DNA of 62,803 nt from Bacteroidetes bacterium 43-16 (GCA_001897525.1 MKTB01000007.1:168949-231751); one strand, 5' to 3'; positions 53,707 through 61,380 are shown, counted from the first letter of the stretch. The notes: a model not told the origin generated them from the sequence alone. Numbers and translations are program-made.

Positions 53707-53732
53707 ATCAGGCAACCTGATGATTGCCTGAT
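53707..53732. terminator. Cassette-boundary hairpin 1
   Basis: ATCAGGCAA (53707-53715) and TTGCCTGAT (53724-53732) share the stem of the other cassette-boundary hairpins, with the same CCTGATGA loop. It lies upstream, on the minus strand, of a core fragment and downstream of the 53822-54391 gene. Confidence 0.65.
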
Positions 53733-53821
53733 TTTGATGTTCCTAAAATGTAGATACGTTTTATTTTATTAAGTACTTTAAATAAGAAATTAGAGACATT
53801 GCTTTACCTCTCTATTAATTA

Positions 53822-54391
53822 TTATTTGTCCAATTTATATACTCCTTCCTTTTTTATATTACCATCCAGCTGTTCAACAATTACAGTATCCCCATAAGCT
53901 TTCAAACCTGCAAAGGTGTTAAACTTATAGGTATTACCTTCTGCTATGAAAAATTTTATTGGCTCTTCATCTTTACTTTTATAATTAAATCCATTATTGT
54001 ATAAGAGTCTAAATTCATCGGTCATATAAAAATCATGTTGAAAAAGAACTCTTTTCCCTAATTTAGTAAAAATATGTCTTCCTCCATTAGAAGACATAAT
54101 ATTTGCCCTATTAGGATGAATAGATAATAGGCCATTATTGTATTTACCATCATTCATATCAATTTCATCGTCTATATACAATAATACTTCCTCAATAATT
54201 GAACTATCTGCATTTCCATATTCATGATTAATAGACCTGTGAAAAATCTGAATTGGTAATGGTTTTCCATTTTCATTATAAACCTTATAATTGCTCGCAT
54301 ATGACAGAAAATATTTTCTGTTAGTAACAACAAACCCTAGAACTAATATCACTAGAATTAATACAATTGTATAAATCATTTTTATTTTCAT
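53822..54391 (-). CDS. Membrane-anchored orphan immunity candidate, paralogue B
   Basis: The 189-residue protein has an N-terminal anchor (IYTIVLILVILVLGFVVTNRK) and a domain paralogous to the gene at 52179-52733, with SNYKVYNENGKPLPIQIF, FTKLGKRVLFQHDF, GNTYKFNTFAGLKAYGDTVI and a terminal KKEGVYKLDK. It follows a short core relic with a 35-residue tail by about 30 bases and is closed by the boundary hairpin at 53707. Family and target are unknown. Confidence 0.6.
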   Translation of the reverse strand: MKIKMIYTIVLILVILVLGFVVTNRKYFLSYASNYKVYNENGKPLPIQIFHRSINHEYGNADSSIIEEVLLYIDDEIDMNDGKYNNGLLSIHPNRANIMSSNGGRHIFTKLGKRVLFQHDFYMTDEFRLLYNNGFNYKSKDEEPIKFFIAEGNTYKFNTFAGLKAYGDTVIVEQLDGNIKKEGVYKLDK

Positions 54392-54420
54392 TGTTAATTC
54401 ATTTTTATTTTATTGTCCTA

Positions 54421-54595
54421 CTACCTACACCTATATACATACCCGTTGTTTCCAGGCCAATAATTTTTATCTGCAGTAGTCCATGTTTGATTAGAACCGA
54501 AATCTGTTCTTTCGATGTCCCTTACGAACGTATCCACGACTATAGCCGGGTTACAGCCCATTTCATGGTAAGAACTTAACATCTGCTGACCACTT
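54421..54595 (-). pseudogene. Rhs core relic with short tail
   Basis: The minus strand reads GQQMLSSYHEMGCNPAIVVD, the counterpart of GQQVLSPYHAMGCNPAMMVD, then a unique tail of about 37 residues including WTTADKNYWPGNNGYVYRCR and a TAG at 54421-54423. No 5' part and no start are present. It is probably a collapsed tip cassette. Confidence 0.7.
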
Positions 54596-54603
54596 ACTAA
54601 TCT

Positions 54604-54637
54604 CCAAAGCAGGCAAGCATAAAATTGCCTGCTTTGG
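54604..54637. terminator. Cassette-boundary hairpin 2, variant stem
   Basis: CCAAAGCAGGCAA (54604-54616) pairs perfectly with TTGCCTGCTTTGG (54625-54637). The inner part GGCAA/TTGCC is shared with the other boundary hairpins; the outer part differs in a base-paired, compensated way. Confidence 0.7.
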
Positions 54638-54683
54638 CATTTTCTAAAAAATAATAAACCTTATTTTACTATGTGTTAACCTG

Positions 54684-54998
54684 CTATTTTGGAAAACAAC
54701 AATTTGAAAACACTACTGCTATTTCAGGACGGGACAACATTGCAATAAAATGCAATACCAACAAAATAGCACTGACAATAAGCACTAAAATCAAAAGTAT
54801 TTTTTTATTAGGGTTTGAAATGTATTGCGCTAAAATTAGGGAAACCATTAGATAAAAAAATATTTCCCATGTACCCAGTTCAAAGCCAACTATACGTTTA
54901 GAAGTTAACTTAACTGTAGCAACTGTATGATGAAAAAAAATTCTGATTAAGAATACTAAAAAATTAATTCCCAATATTGACATTTTGATGCGTCTCAT
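54684..54998 (-). CDS. Small three-span membrane protein, orphan immunity candidate
   Basis: The 104-residue protein has three hydrophobic segments (SILGINFLVFLIRIFF; WEIFFYLMVSLILAQYI; ILLILVLIVSAILLVLHFIAM). It starts 16 bases after the end of a core relic with no tip between them, so the toxin part seems to be deleted. A membrane immunity protein against a membrane-active tip would look like this; nothing else supports it. Confidence 0.55.
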   Translation of the reverse strand: MRRIKMSILGINFLVFLIRIFFHHTVATVKLTSKRIVGFELGTWEIFFYLMVSLILAQYISNPNKKILLILVLIVSAILLVLHFIAMLSRPEIAVVFSNCCFPK

Positions 54999-55013
54999 AA
55001 TTTATCTGAAATT

Positions 55014-55380
55014 TTATTTAAATGTACTGTTGCCCCGTGTATCTGCCAAAGCATCTAAGGCCAGGAACCTGCCCTTTGGGGATTCCTTCGATAAACTCAG
55101 GGCAGGCCAAGCTGCCGGTTATGGAAATCCATCCAGTTAAGCCCTGCCTCTTCTCTGTATTCATTGCCCTGGTAGCGCTGCCGGTTGGGTAAGGAACCGC
55201 TGGCGGTCGTACCCCAGCCTTGTATGGGCAGGCCATAGGGATAATTGTGTTTCTCTTCGAGTAATGCTCCGGAGTGAGGGTTACGGCCAGGTTATCGTAA
55301 TAGACCTGTTCGGCTCCCTGGTTGGACAAATATACGGCGACAGTACTTTTTCTTTGAACCAATTTAATCTTTCGTTTAAG
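55014..55380 (-). pseudogene. Rhs core relic, frameshifted, tip lost
   Basis: The minus strand carries STVAVYLSNQGAEQVYYDNL then AVTLTP, after which the frame shifts. The following YYPYGLPIQGWG and GNEYREEAG sequences are present but out of frame. The palindromic insert at 55075-55111 separates them from GRFLALDALAD, which ends TRGNSTFK and a TAA at 55014-55016. The HAMGCNP segment and the tip are missing. Confidence 0.8.
55075..55111. repeat. Palindromic insert in Rhs core, copy A
   Basis: About 37 bases containing CCTTCGATAAACTCAGG replace the expected YDPQLG codons between FHNRQ and GRFLALD. The same element occurs at 59073 and 61071. It looks like the dispersed palindrome that codes LSLSKG when translated. 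Confidence 0.65.
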
Positions 55381-55407
55381 GTAATTTATTCAACCCTAAA
55401 ACAATTA

Positions 55408-55435
55408 AATCAGGCAACCTGATGATTGCCTGATT
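55408..55435. terminator. Cassette-boundary hairpin 3
   Basis: AATCAGGCAA (55408-55417) pairs with TTGCCTGATT (55426-55435) around an 8-base loop CCTGATGA. It lies between the lipoprotein pseudogene and the next core fragment on the minus strand. Confidence 0.75.
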
Positions 55436-55463
55436 AGCTATTTGTGGTAAATGAAACCTTATT

Positions 55464-55546
55464 AAATTTATTGTCTTTGTAACATAGATTAAAAGGATAA
55501 AGTCAGTATATTATCTTTCTTATTTCTAATACACCTGCACATCATA
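55464..55546. repeat. 83-bp direct repeat, copy 1
   Basis: This stretch is identical base for base to 62721-62803 at the right window edge. It covers the last codons of the lipoprotein pseudogene (YDVQVY and TAG) and the start of the boundary region. The duplicated block probably continues beyond the window. Confidence 0.9.
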
Positions 55547-55987
55547 ACTCGTAATCCGAACATTGTCGTTTTCTTTTTTGAGTGATATTGTTTCTTTTGT
55601 CTTACATTTCTCTCAATTGACATCATATAAATAAACATATTCAGAAATGGGATTAACTCCCTTGACAATCTTAGTTTTCCACTCCAACAAAGTATAATCT
55701 TTAACATTTCCACAAGTACTATCAATTTGAAAGTACAATGAAGCTAGCTTTGATGTATCTGTTATTGTAAAAAATCTTTCGGTATATAAAGAATAAGTTT
55801 TTACATAATCTCTTTGCTGTATTAAATTATAAAATGCTACAGCAATTCTCTCTCCGTCTTTTTTATCAGGTTCTCGATTCTCATAAGTACCTTCAATATT
55901 ACAGGAGTATAACAAAATACTAAAGCAAACAATCAGACATTTATTGTATATCCTCAAAATTGCATGTGAAAAATAATTAATATTCAT
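55526..55987 (-). pseudogene. Lipoprotein interrupted by an in-frame TGA
   Basis: The gene starts at ATG 55987 with a lipoprotein signal (CLIVCFSILLYSCNIEG) and an NTF2/DUF4878-like body (GERIAVAFYNLIQQRDYVKTY). A TGA at 55613-55615 stops it after 124 residues at YLYDVN. The same frame then runs on for 28 codons, EKCKTKETISL to SYDVQVY, and ends at TAG 55526-55528. The TGA sits where Cys (TGC/TGT) would complete a CxxC. A second copy of its 3' end is at the window's right edge. Confidence 0.75.
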
Positions 55988-56073
55988 TAGATTTATTTTT
56001 TCTAAAAACTTTATATTTTAATCAGAAATTAATTGTAATATTAACAATATACAGCTATTGTTAAAATAAACCT

Positions 56074-56418
56074 CTACTTTCTTTTACGATAATCATAAGT
56101 TCCAATCAATTCAAAACTGCCTTCAGTTTGTTTCCTATAGATTGAATAGATATATGTATTGGAGGATTTTCGAATAGAATCACCTATTTCAATTTCACCA
56201 TCAACAGGATTTGAAAAGTTTAAAGTGATTTTATTGTTGAGATAAAAGTCAGTAGAGCGTCCCTGCCAATTACTAAAATTAACAACAGTAGCAGAGAACT
56301 CCTTTTCATAAAACTCTTTGGCAATCCTTTGCCCTCTAAAATGCATATAAACAAGTATTAGCAAAGGAATAAATGCAGCACTTATTTTTACAATTGTCAA
56401 TATTTTACTTTTCGCCAT
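56074..56418 (-). CDS. Small membrane-anchored immunity candidate
   Basis: The 114-residue protein has one N-terminal membrane helix (ILTIVKISAAFIPLLILVYMHF) and a soluble beta-rich domain (SATVVNFSNWQGRSTDFYL; YIYSIYRKQTEGSFELIGTY). It starts 19 bases after the stop of the 56438-57283 tip, the spacing expected for a toxin-immunity pair. No family is recognised. Confidence 0.62.
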   Translation of the reverse strand: MAKSKILTIVKISAAFIPLLILVYMHFRGQRIAKEFYEKEFSATVVNFSNWQGRSTDFYLNNKITLNFSNPVDGEIEIGDSIRKSSNTYIYSIYRKQTEGSFELIGTYDYRKRK

Positions 56419-56437
56419 ATTTATTATTATTTCTTAT

Positions 56438-57283
56438 TTACCATTGCCATATTGGAGCTGCACCTGCAGTATACTGATACTGTCCTGATACAGAAAAGCC
56501 TGCCCCTGCATTTATTCCTATCGAACCATTTACAAAACCTCCGCCTGTAAATGGATTGTTAATATCTATAGGAGAATAAGAAATACCTCCATTTGCTCCA
56601 AGTACAGCTGTTATACTTAAATTTAATCCAAAAGTATTTCCAGGTAACATTGAACTGTTTATAGTTCTTGGATCTCCTGTGAAATTACCCCAGCCGAAGT
56701 TTATACTACCTTCAGCTGCGGCTAGCATACCCACATTAACATTAAAAGATGGAGTTAAATATATTCCAGGCTCTTTTCCCCTTGTTAAAATAGTAAAATT
56801 AATCGGATGTGCTCCACCCCCCAAAATATATCCAATATCTCCTCCAATATTAATTGACAACTTATCTGGAATAATCCCCCTTACAAAATTACTATTCCAA
56901 ATATCGCTCCAAATATCCTCTTGTAAGTGAAAATCAGTACCTTCATATGCTATAGAGTAGTTACTGCCGCCCCCATTAGCCAAGGTAACGCTTACTATAT
57001 TCTCTTTAAGGTCAAAACCGTCTATTGTAGCTCCTATTAATTCTTCCGCACTCTCCTCACTAAAGAAACCACCTTGACCTGCAGAGAAATATTTACGACT
57101 TCCATTCCCTCTTCGCTTAGTCTCATCGCTCCACTGTTTCTGCCAGTAAGATATCTGTAACAGTTGCTCATAACTGGTCAACATACCAGATCCTCCCCCA
57201 CTCGTACGAGTCGCGTAACCCGCTGCATCTCCGCTCAAGATACGCATCATCGCCATAGCTCCAAGCATACCTTGTAACTCCAA
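56438..57283 (-). CDS. Rhs toxin tip, glycine-rich beta type (5' end broken)
   Basis: The frame runs open upstream past 57283 (a TTG codon, so not a reliable start) into core sequence at about 57385. It begins with the linker LELQGMLGAMAMMRILSGD, SYEQLLQISYWQKQWSDET shared with the 58049-59020 tip, then becomes unique: a glycine- and asparagine-rich domain of amphipathic strands (NVGMLAAAEGSINFGWGNF; SIGINAGAGFSVSGQYQY) ending APIWQW. Activity is unknown; a membrane-inserting tip is one guess. Without an intact core it is probably silent. Confidence 0.65.
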   Translation of the reverse strand: MELQGMLGAMAMMRILSGDAAGYATRTSGGGSGMLTSYEQLLQISYWQKQWSDETKRRGNGSRKYFSAGQGGFFSEESAEELIGATIDGFDLKENIVSVTLANGGGSNYSIAYEGTDFHLQEDIWSDIWNSNFVRGIIPDKLSINIGGDIGYILGGGAHPINFTILTRGKEPGIYLTPSFNVNVGMLAAAEGSINFGWGNFTGDPRTINSSMLPGNTFGLNLSITAVLGANGGISYSPIDINNPFTGGGFVNGSIGINAGAGFSVSGQYQYTAGAAPIWQW

Positions 57284-57510
57284 AGGACGTTGGCTCTGTG
57301 GTACTAAAGAGCTTTTGTAATAGCCCGATATGGCACCCCAGCCTTGTATGGGCAGGCCATAGGGATAATAGTGTTTCTCTTCGAGAATGCTCCGGGGGGC
57401 AGGGTCACGGCCAGGTTATCGTAATACACCTGTTCTGCTCCCTGGTTGGACAAATATACAGCAACAAGCACTTTTCTTTGAACCTATTTAATCTTTCATT
57501 TAAGGTAATT
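57284..57510 (-). pseudogene. Rhs core relic fused to a tip by internal deletion
   Basis: The minus strand reads VAVYLSNQGAEQVYYDNLAV, a 1-base deletion near 57392 shifts frame, then HYYPYGLPIQGWG joins directly to AISGYYKSSLVPQSQRP at about 57335. The latter follows SSGWG in the 58049 tip cassette. The whole GNEYREEAG...MVDPLGL part is missing, as from recombination at the shared GGCTGGGGT. Confidence 0.75.
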
Positions 57511-57521
57511 TATTCAACCCT

Positions 57522-57565
57522 AAACAGTACATCAGGCAACATGATGATTGCCTGATGTACTGTTT
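57522..57565. terminator. Cassette-boundary hairpin 4, 18-bp stem
   Basis: AAACAGTACATCAGGCAA (57522-57539) pairs perfectly with TTGCCTGATGTACTGTTT (57548-57565), followed by another T and As. The inner ATCAGGCAA/TTGCCTGAT is common to the series; the outer stem is private and fully compensated. Confidence 0.8.
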
Positions 57566-57648
57566 TAAAAGATGGAAACCTTTATTTTAGTATCTGTTAA
57601 ATCCCACTTCTTGCAAAACAAAAAAAGTAGATTCATTCTCCCCAAGAC

Positions 57649-58044
57649 CTATATATTCATTCCTAAATTATGACGCATGTAACCAACTGAAAGAGGTATT
57701 AAAATGACCAGTATTAGATACAATACAAATAAAAAACCTTTTAAAAATCGACTTTTTAGATTTTCATTTTCAAAGCGCTCTATTAATTGGCTATTAATAG
57801 GCTCTTCTTTAGAATATCGACGCCAAAAAATAATAGGGAAAAGAATCAAAAAGACAAGCATTATCGGCATCAATATATTATCAAAATTTAAGCCAAAGAC
57901 TACTGACAATAATGCAACAATTGAAAAAATTGAAAAGCATACGCATAAAGACAATACTAAACACCCCATCCAAACAGGAGATGAATCTTTATTTTTCTTA
58001 TAAAAACTATACACTCTAAAAAATAGATAATCAAACAATTTCAT
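57649..58044 (-). CDS. Multi-span membrane immunity candidate, paralogue of 61621-62082
   Basis: The 131-residue protein has four hydrophobic segments and the opening MKLFDYLFFRVYSFY, which parallels MRALNYLIFRVYKFY of the gene at 61621-62082. It starts 4 bases after the stop of the 58049-59020 tip. Pairing of a glycine-rich hydrophobic tip with a multi-span protein occurs twice in this window, which supports a toxin-immunity relationship at the inner membrane. Confidence 0.7.
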   Translation of the reverse strand: MKLFDYLFFRVYSFYKKNKDSSPVWMGCLVLSLCVCFSIFSIVALLSVVFGLNFDNILMPIMLVFLILFPIIFWRRYSKEEPINSQLIERFENENLKSRFLKGFLFVLYLILVILIPLSVGYMRHNLGMNI

Positions 58045-58048
58045 AATT

Positions 58049-59020
58049 TTATTTAATTAATTCATCAATATGCTGTCCAATATTCTTACCAGTTGCTGCC
58101 TCAACAGTTGCATTTCCAATAAAGTATACACCTCCCACTATCCAACCCCATCCAGGTACAAAGCTCACAATTCCCATCACAGCATCAAGTGAATTGCTTG
58201 TGTTTATTCCATTCATGTACATATCTACTCCTGTAATGACAAGTCCTGCGTATCCTAAATTATTTCCAATTTTACCAATTGTTTTACTCCCATAAGCAAG
58301 TTCTGTAAGTAATGCTTTTTGAGCAGAATAAGTACTTGCTCGCCAAACATAGGCTCCTCCCATGCTCAAAGTTTTTCCAGACTTAGTTCCTGAAAAGGAT
58401 AACACACTTGCAGTTATAAATGTCCCTTGTCCATACATATCATTGAGTTTTTTGACCCAAGGATATTCCACTTCATCACTTTTATTTTGATGTTTCAATT
58501 CTACTACCGCATTCCATAAGCTGGCAGAACCATAAGTACCATCTGATTTTTGATAATACACCGTATTTTCCAAATCATCAACTTCATCTATCCTCCATTT
58601 TCCTTTCAATTCTCCATCAAGCATTAAATTCCAAAGTGAACCAGGCCCTCCAAATTCCTTTTTACTTTTCCCTCTTCGCTTAGTCTCATCGCCCCACTGT
58701 TTCTGCCAGTAAGATATCTGTAACAGTTGCTCATAACTTGTCAACATACCAGATCCTCCTCCACTCGTACGGCTAGCATAACCGGCTGCATCTCCGCTTA
58801 AGATACGCATCATCGCCATAGCTCCAAGCATTCCTTGCAATTCCAAAGGACGTTGGCTCTGTGGTACTAAAGAGCTTTTGTAATAGCCCGATATGGCACC
58901 CCAGCCTGATGAACCCGGCACATTTCCACCTGTCAGCAAACTGCCTGGTTCTCCGCTCTGTAAACCTAACGGATCTACCATCATGGCAGGGTTGCAGCCC
59001 ATAGCATGGTAAGGACTCAA
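58049..59020 (-). CDS. Rhs toxin tip, hydrophobic glycine-rich type (5' end broken)
   Basis: The 323-residue frame opens with the core end SPYHAMGCNPAMMVDPLGL (the 59020 TTG is an internal codon; the frame is open further up through GRFLALDALADAGG). Next come a linker (LELQGMLGAMAMMRILSGD ... WQKQWGDETKRRG) shared with the 56438 tip, a unique soluble part with SLWNAVVELKHQNKSDEVEY, and a hydrophobic, glycine-rich C-terminus (GYAGLVITGVDMYMNG; GIVSFVPGWGWIVGGVYF) ending IGQHIDELIK. A membrane-acting toxin is plausible. It lacks a start and an intact core. Confidence 0.72.
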   Translation of the reverse strand: MSPYHAMGCNPAMMVDPLGLQSGEPGSLLTGGNVPGSSGWGAISGYYKSSLVPQSQRPLELQGMLGAMAMMRILSGDAAGYASRTSGGGSGMLTSYEQLLQISYWQKQWGDETKRRGKSKKEFGGPGSLWNLMLDGELKGKWRIDEVDDLENTVYYQKSDGTYGSASLWNAVVELKHQNKSDEVEYPWVKKLNDMYGQGTFITASVLSFSGTKSGKTLSMGGAYVWRASTYSAQKALLTELAYGSKTIGKIGNNLGYAGLVITGVDMYMNGINTSNSLDAVMGIVSFVPGWGWIVGGVYFIGNATVEAATGKNIGQHIDELIK

Positions 59021-59195
59021 TACTTGTTGGCCGCCGGCATCTGCTAATGCATCTAAGGCCAGGAACCTGCCCTTTGTGGGTCTCTTCGATAAACTCAGGG
59101 CAGGCCAAGCTGCCGGTTGTGAAAACCCATCCAGTTCAGTCCTGCTTCTTCTCTGTATTCATTGCCTTGGTAGCGCCGACGGTTGGCTAAGGAAA
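59021..59195 (-). pseudogene. Rhs core relic upstream of the hydrophobic tip
   Basis: The minus strand carries GNEYREEAGLNWM in one frame, the palindromic insert at 59073-59109, then GRFLALDALADAGGQQVL in another frame that leads into the tip. Everything before about SLANRRRYQGNE is missing. Confidence 0.75.
59073..59109. repeat. Palindromic insert in Rhs core, copy B
   Basis: It contains TCTTCGATAAACTCAGGGC at the same core position as copies at 55075 and 61071. In the tip's frame it reads PALSLSKRPTKGRF, so it is open but joined out of frame to the upstream core. Confidence 0.65.
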
Positions 59196-59204
59196 CCAAT
59201 AATA

Positions 59205-59699
59205 TTAGTGCTTTCGAATTAATGTAAGTATTCCAATTTGTTCTTGTCCTTTTTTTAAAACCAGTCGAAGTGAATCAGGAAAGGATACTGTTTCTTTTAA
59301 TGAAACTGTCAATAAGCCTCCTGCATACCCTACAGAGGATGTCAAATTTCCAGACTCTGATAACTGCCATTCTGTACTATAATTTGCATATACGTATGGT
59401 GACTGAGAAGTTTCTTTAGTCTTTATTACAATCCATGAACTATTATTTCCTGAAGCAACCTTAGTTTTCTTAAACAGGTTTATAACTTTATTATACCAGA
59501 CTTTCTCCTCCCAGACTTCAACTATATCAAACAATCTTTTAGGCTCCTGTATAGCCATATATTCATTAATAAAAAAGCCATCATTCTTAGACTCCTCTAT
59601 ACTTTTGGATGCTTGCGGATTCACCTCATTAACTCCTAAAGTACATCCGAACAATCCAAGTGACATTCCCATAAAAACAATTATTACTTTATCTTTCAT
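59205..59699 (-). CDS. Lipoprotein, immunity candidate of the papain-like tip
   Basis: The 164-residue protein has a lipoprotein signal (VIIVFMGMSLGLFGCTLG) and a beta-rich mature domain (SSWIVIKTKETSQSPYVYAN; WQLSESGNLTSSVGYAGGLL). Its ATG overlaps the end of the upstream tip by 11 bases. Location in the periplasm or outer membrane would suit a tip that acts on the cell wall or in the periplasm. No family is recognised. Confidence 0.65.
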   Translation of the reverse strand: MKDKVIIVFMGMSLGLFGCTLGVNEVNPQASKSIEESKNDGFFINEYMAIQEPKRLFDIVEVWEEKVWYNKVINLFKKTKVASGNNSSWIVIKTKETSQSPYVYANYSTEWQLSESGNLTSSVGYAGGLLTVSLKETVSFPDSLRLVLKKGQEQIGILTLIRKH

Positions 59700-60438
59700 A
59701 ATACCAATAAATTACGTTACGTGAAGTGATAGCAGAAAATTGACTATTCGGTGTAATATAGTAACCTACTTTAACTCCACCTACTTCTAATGTATTATTT
59801 ACTGCTGTTCCACAATTTGCACAAATTAAATTATACTTAGAATTAGCAGCTTGACGCATTGTTGTCTCCACTTTGTTAACATCCGATATGATCACCATTG
59901 CAAAGCGGTTGTATCTACTTTGATTTTTATCTGCAAAAAAGTCACTAAGTGTTTTATAATTTACATCGACAGCTTTCAATGCAGGGCCTCCACTCAAAGC
60001 ATTGTTAGAACTTCCATCTCCGTCTTCATCTCTACCTTCTTTAGATATAAATTGCCAAGTTCCATCTTGCTTTTGTACTAATAATCCACTATGTCCTTTT
60101 CCATAAACAGCATCGCTTACATTTGCTACTATTGCAAGTCCTAATGGGTCTGTTTTCTTTTTGCTTTGCGGATCTTGATCATGCCCCTCACTTGACTGTC
60201 CACCACCCGTCGTCTGTTCAAGTGCACGATCAAGAAGATCTTCTGTTTCATCAAATGGAGAACGAGATTCTGCATTCCAAGCCGAACCTTCAAACAAAAA
60301 TGCTGCTCCGTTTGCAACAAAATTACCACCTACATTTTGGGTCCAACGATGGGCGATCACTTCAATTGCAGGAAGATCGGTTACCATTGAGCCCATTAAT
60401 CCCAATGGATCCACCATCATGGCCGGGTTGCAGCCCAT
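59689..60438 (-). CDS. Rhs toxin tip, papain/NlpC-like (5' end broken)
   Basis: The 249-residue frame starts within the core end (MGCNPAMMVDPLGL), then has a unique linker (about 20-105) and a C-terminal domain of about 140 residues. That domain has KGHSGLLVQKQDGTWQFISK with a candidate catalytic His and YNLICANCGTAVNNTLEVGG with a candidate catalytic Cys. The order His then Cys is that of permuted papain-like (NlpC/P60-LRAT) domains, and similar tips occur in Bacteroidota Rhs proteins. A peptidoglycan amidase or protease activity is inferred. There is no core beyond SPYHAMGC. Confidence 0.72.
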   Translation of the reverse strand: MGCNPAMMVDPLGLMGSMVTDLPAIEVIAHRWTQNVGGNFVANGAAFLFEGSAWNAESRSPFDETEDLLDRALEQTTGGGQSSEGHDQDPQSKKKTDPLGLAIVANVSDAVYGKGHSGLLVQKQDGTWQFISKEGRDEDGDGSSNNALSGGPALKAVDVNYKTLSDFFADKNQSRYNRFAMVIISDVNKVETTMRQAANSKYNLICANCGTAVNNTLEVGGVKVGYYITPNSQFSAITSRNVIYWYYER

Positions 60439-60486
60439 AGCATGGTAAGGACTTAATACCTGTTGTCATTACTAAATGTAGAAGCA

Positions 60487-60909
60487 CTAGCGTACTGTAT
60501 TAGTATAGATCACTTTCCAATTATTAGCCTTTAATTCTTTAAGACTAATATCTACTCTTTTAAGATATCTTTTACCCTCAATTATTTGTTCTGTTGTGTA
60601 CTTAATCAATGTATCCTCTGAGAATACATACAAATGCAACTTTTTATCTGGAGTATTATTTATGTATGACTCCCAGGCAATTTTGCTACCTGGCTTTTTC
60701 ATTCGAATAAATGCTCCACTTTTAATCAAATATTGAGGGAGCACAAATCCTATTTTAGCATGCGGTAATAATTGAGTTGTATCCCTATCTTCTTGAACAT
60801 AAATATTTATTGTTGAATTATTATAAATTTCTAAACGTGTATCAGCGTAATCAATTGCACAACTAAAGAAATAAAATAGCATTGACAATATCAATAGAAA
60901 AAATCTCAT
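60487..60909 (-). CDS. Lipoprotein, orphan immunity candidate
   Basis: The 140-residue protein has a lipoprotein signal (FFLLILSMLFYFFSCAID) and a small beta-rich domain (RLEIYNNSTINIYVQEDRDT; KLHLYVFSEDTLIKYTTEQI). It directly follows a core relic that ends LQSGESGSLQ without any tip, so the toxin part seems lost. No boundary hairpin separates it from the papain-like cassette downstream. Confidence 0.58.
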   Translation of the reverse strand: MRFFLLILSMLFYFFSCAIDYADTRLEIYNNSTINIYVQEDRDTTQLLPHAKIGFVLPQYLIKSGAFIRMKKPGSKIAWESYINNTPDKKLHLYVFSEDTLIKYTTEQIIEGKRYLKRVDISLKELKANNWKVIYTNTVR

Positions 60910-60929
60910 AATTTATTTTATTATCTACT

Positions 60930-61380
60930 ATTTGCAAACTGCCCGATTCTCCGCTCTGTAATCCCAAAGTATCCACCATCATAGCAGGGTTACAGCTCAT
61001 AGCATGGTAAGGGCTTAATACTTGTTGTCCACCGGCATCTGCTAAAGCATCTAAGGCTAAGAACCTGCCCTTTGAGGGTCTCTTCGATAAACTCAGGACA
61101 GGCCAAGCTGCCGGTTGTGAAAATCCATCCAGTTGAGTCCTGCTTCTTCTCTGTATTCATTGCCCTGGTAGCGCTGCCGGTTGGGTAAGGAACCGCTGGC
61201 GGTTGTACCCCAGCCTTGTATCGGCAGGCCATAGGGATAATAGTGTTTCTCTTCGAGTAATGCTCCGGGGGGCAGGGTCACGGCAAGGTTATCGTAATAG
61301 ACCTGTTCTGCTCCCTGGTTGGACAAATATACGGCGACAGGTACTTTTTTTTGAGCCTATTTAATCTTTCATTCAAGGTA
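60930..61380 (-). pseudogene. Rhs core relic, most complete copy
   Basis: The minus strand reads VAVYLSNQGAEQVYYDNLAV, TLPPGALLEEKHYYPYGLP, IQGWGTTASGSLPNRQRYQ and GNEYREEAGLNWMDFHNRQ in one open frame. The palindromic insert at 61071-61107 follows, and then, in another frame, GRFLALDALADAGG... and VLSPYHAMSCNPAMMVDTLG. It ends near the start of the lipoprotein at 60909. This copy shows best what the intact core should look like. Confidence 0.82.
61071..61107. repeat. Palindromic insert in Rhs core, copy C
   Basis: It contains TCTTCGATAAACTCAGGAC at the same core position as copies A and B, with one base change in the palindrome's outer arm. Confidence 0.65.
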
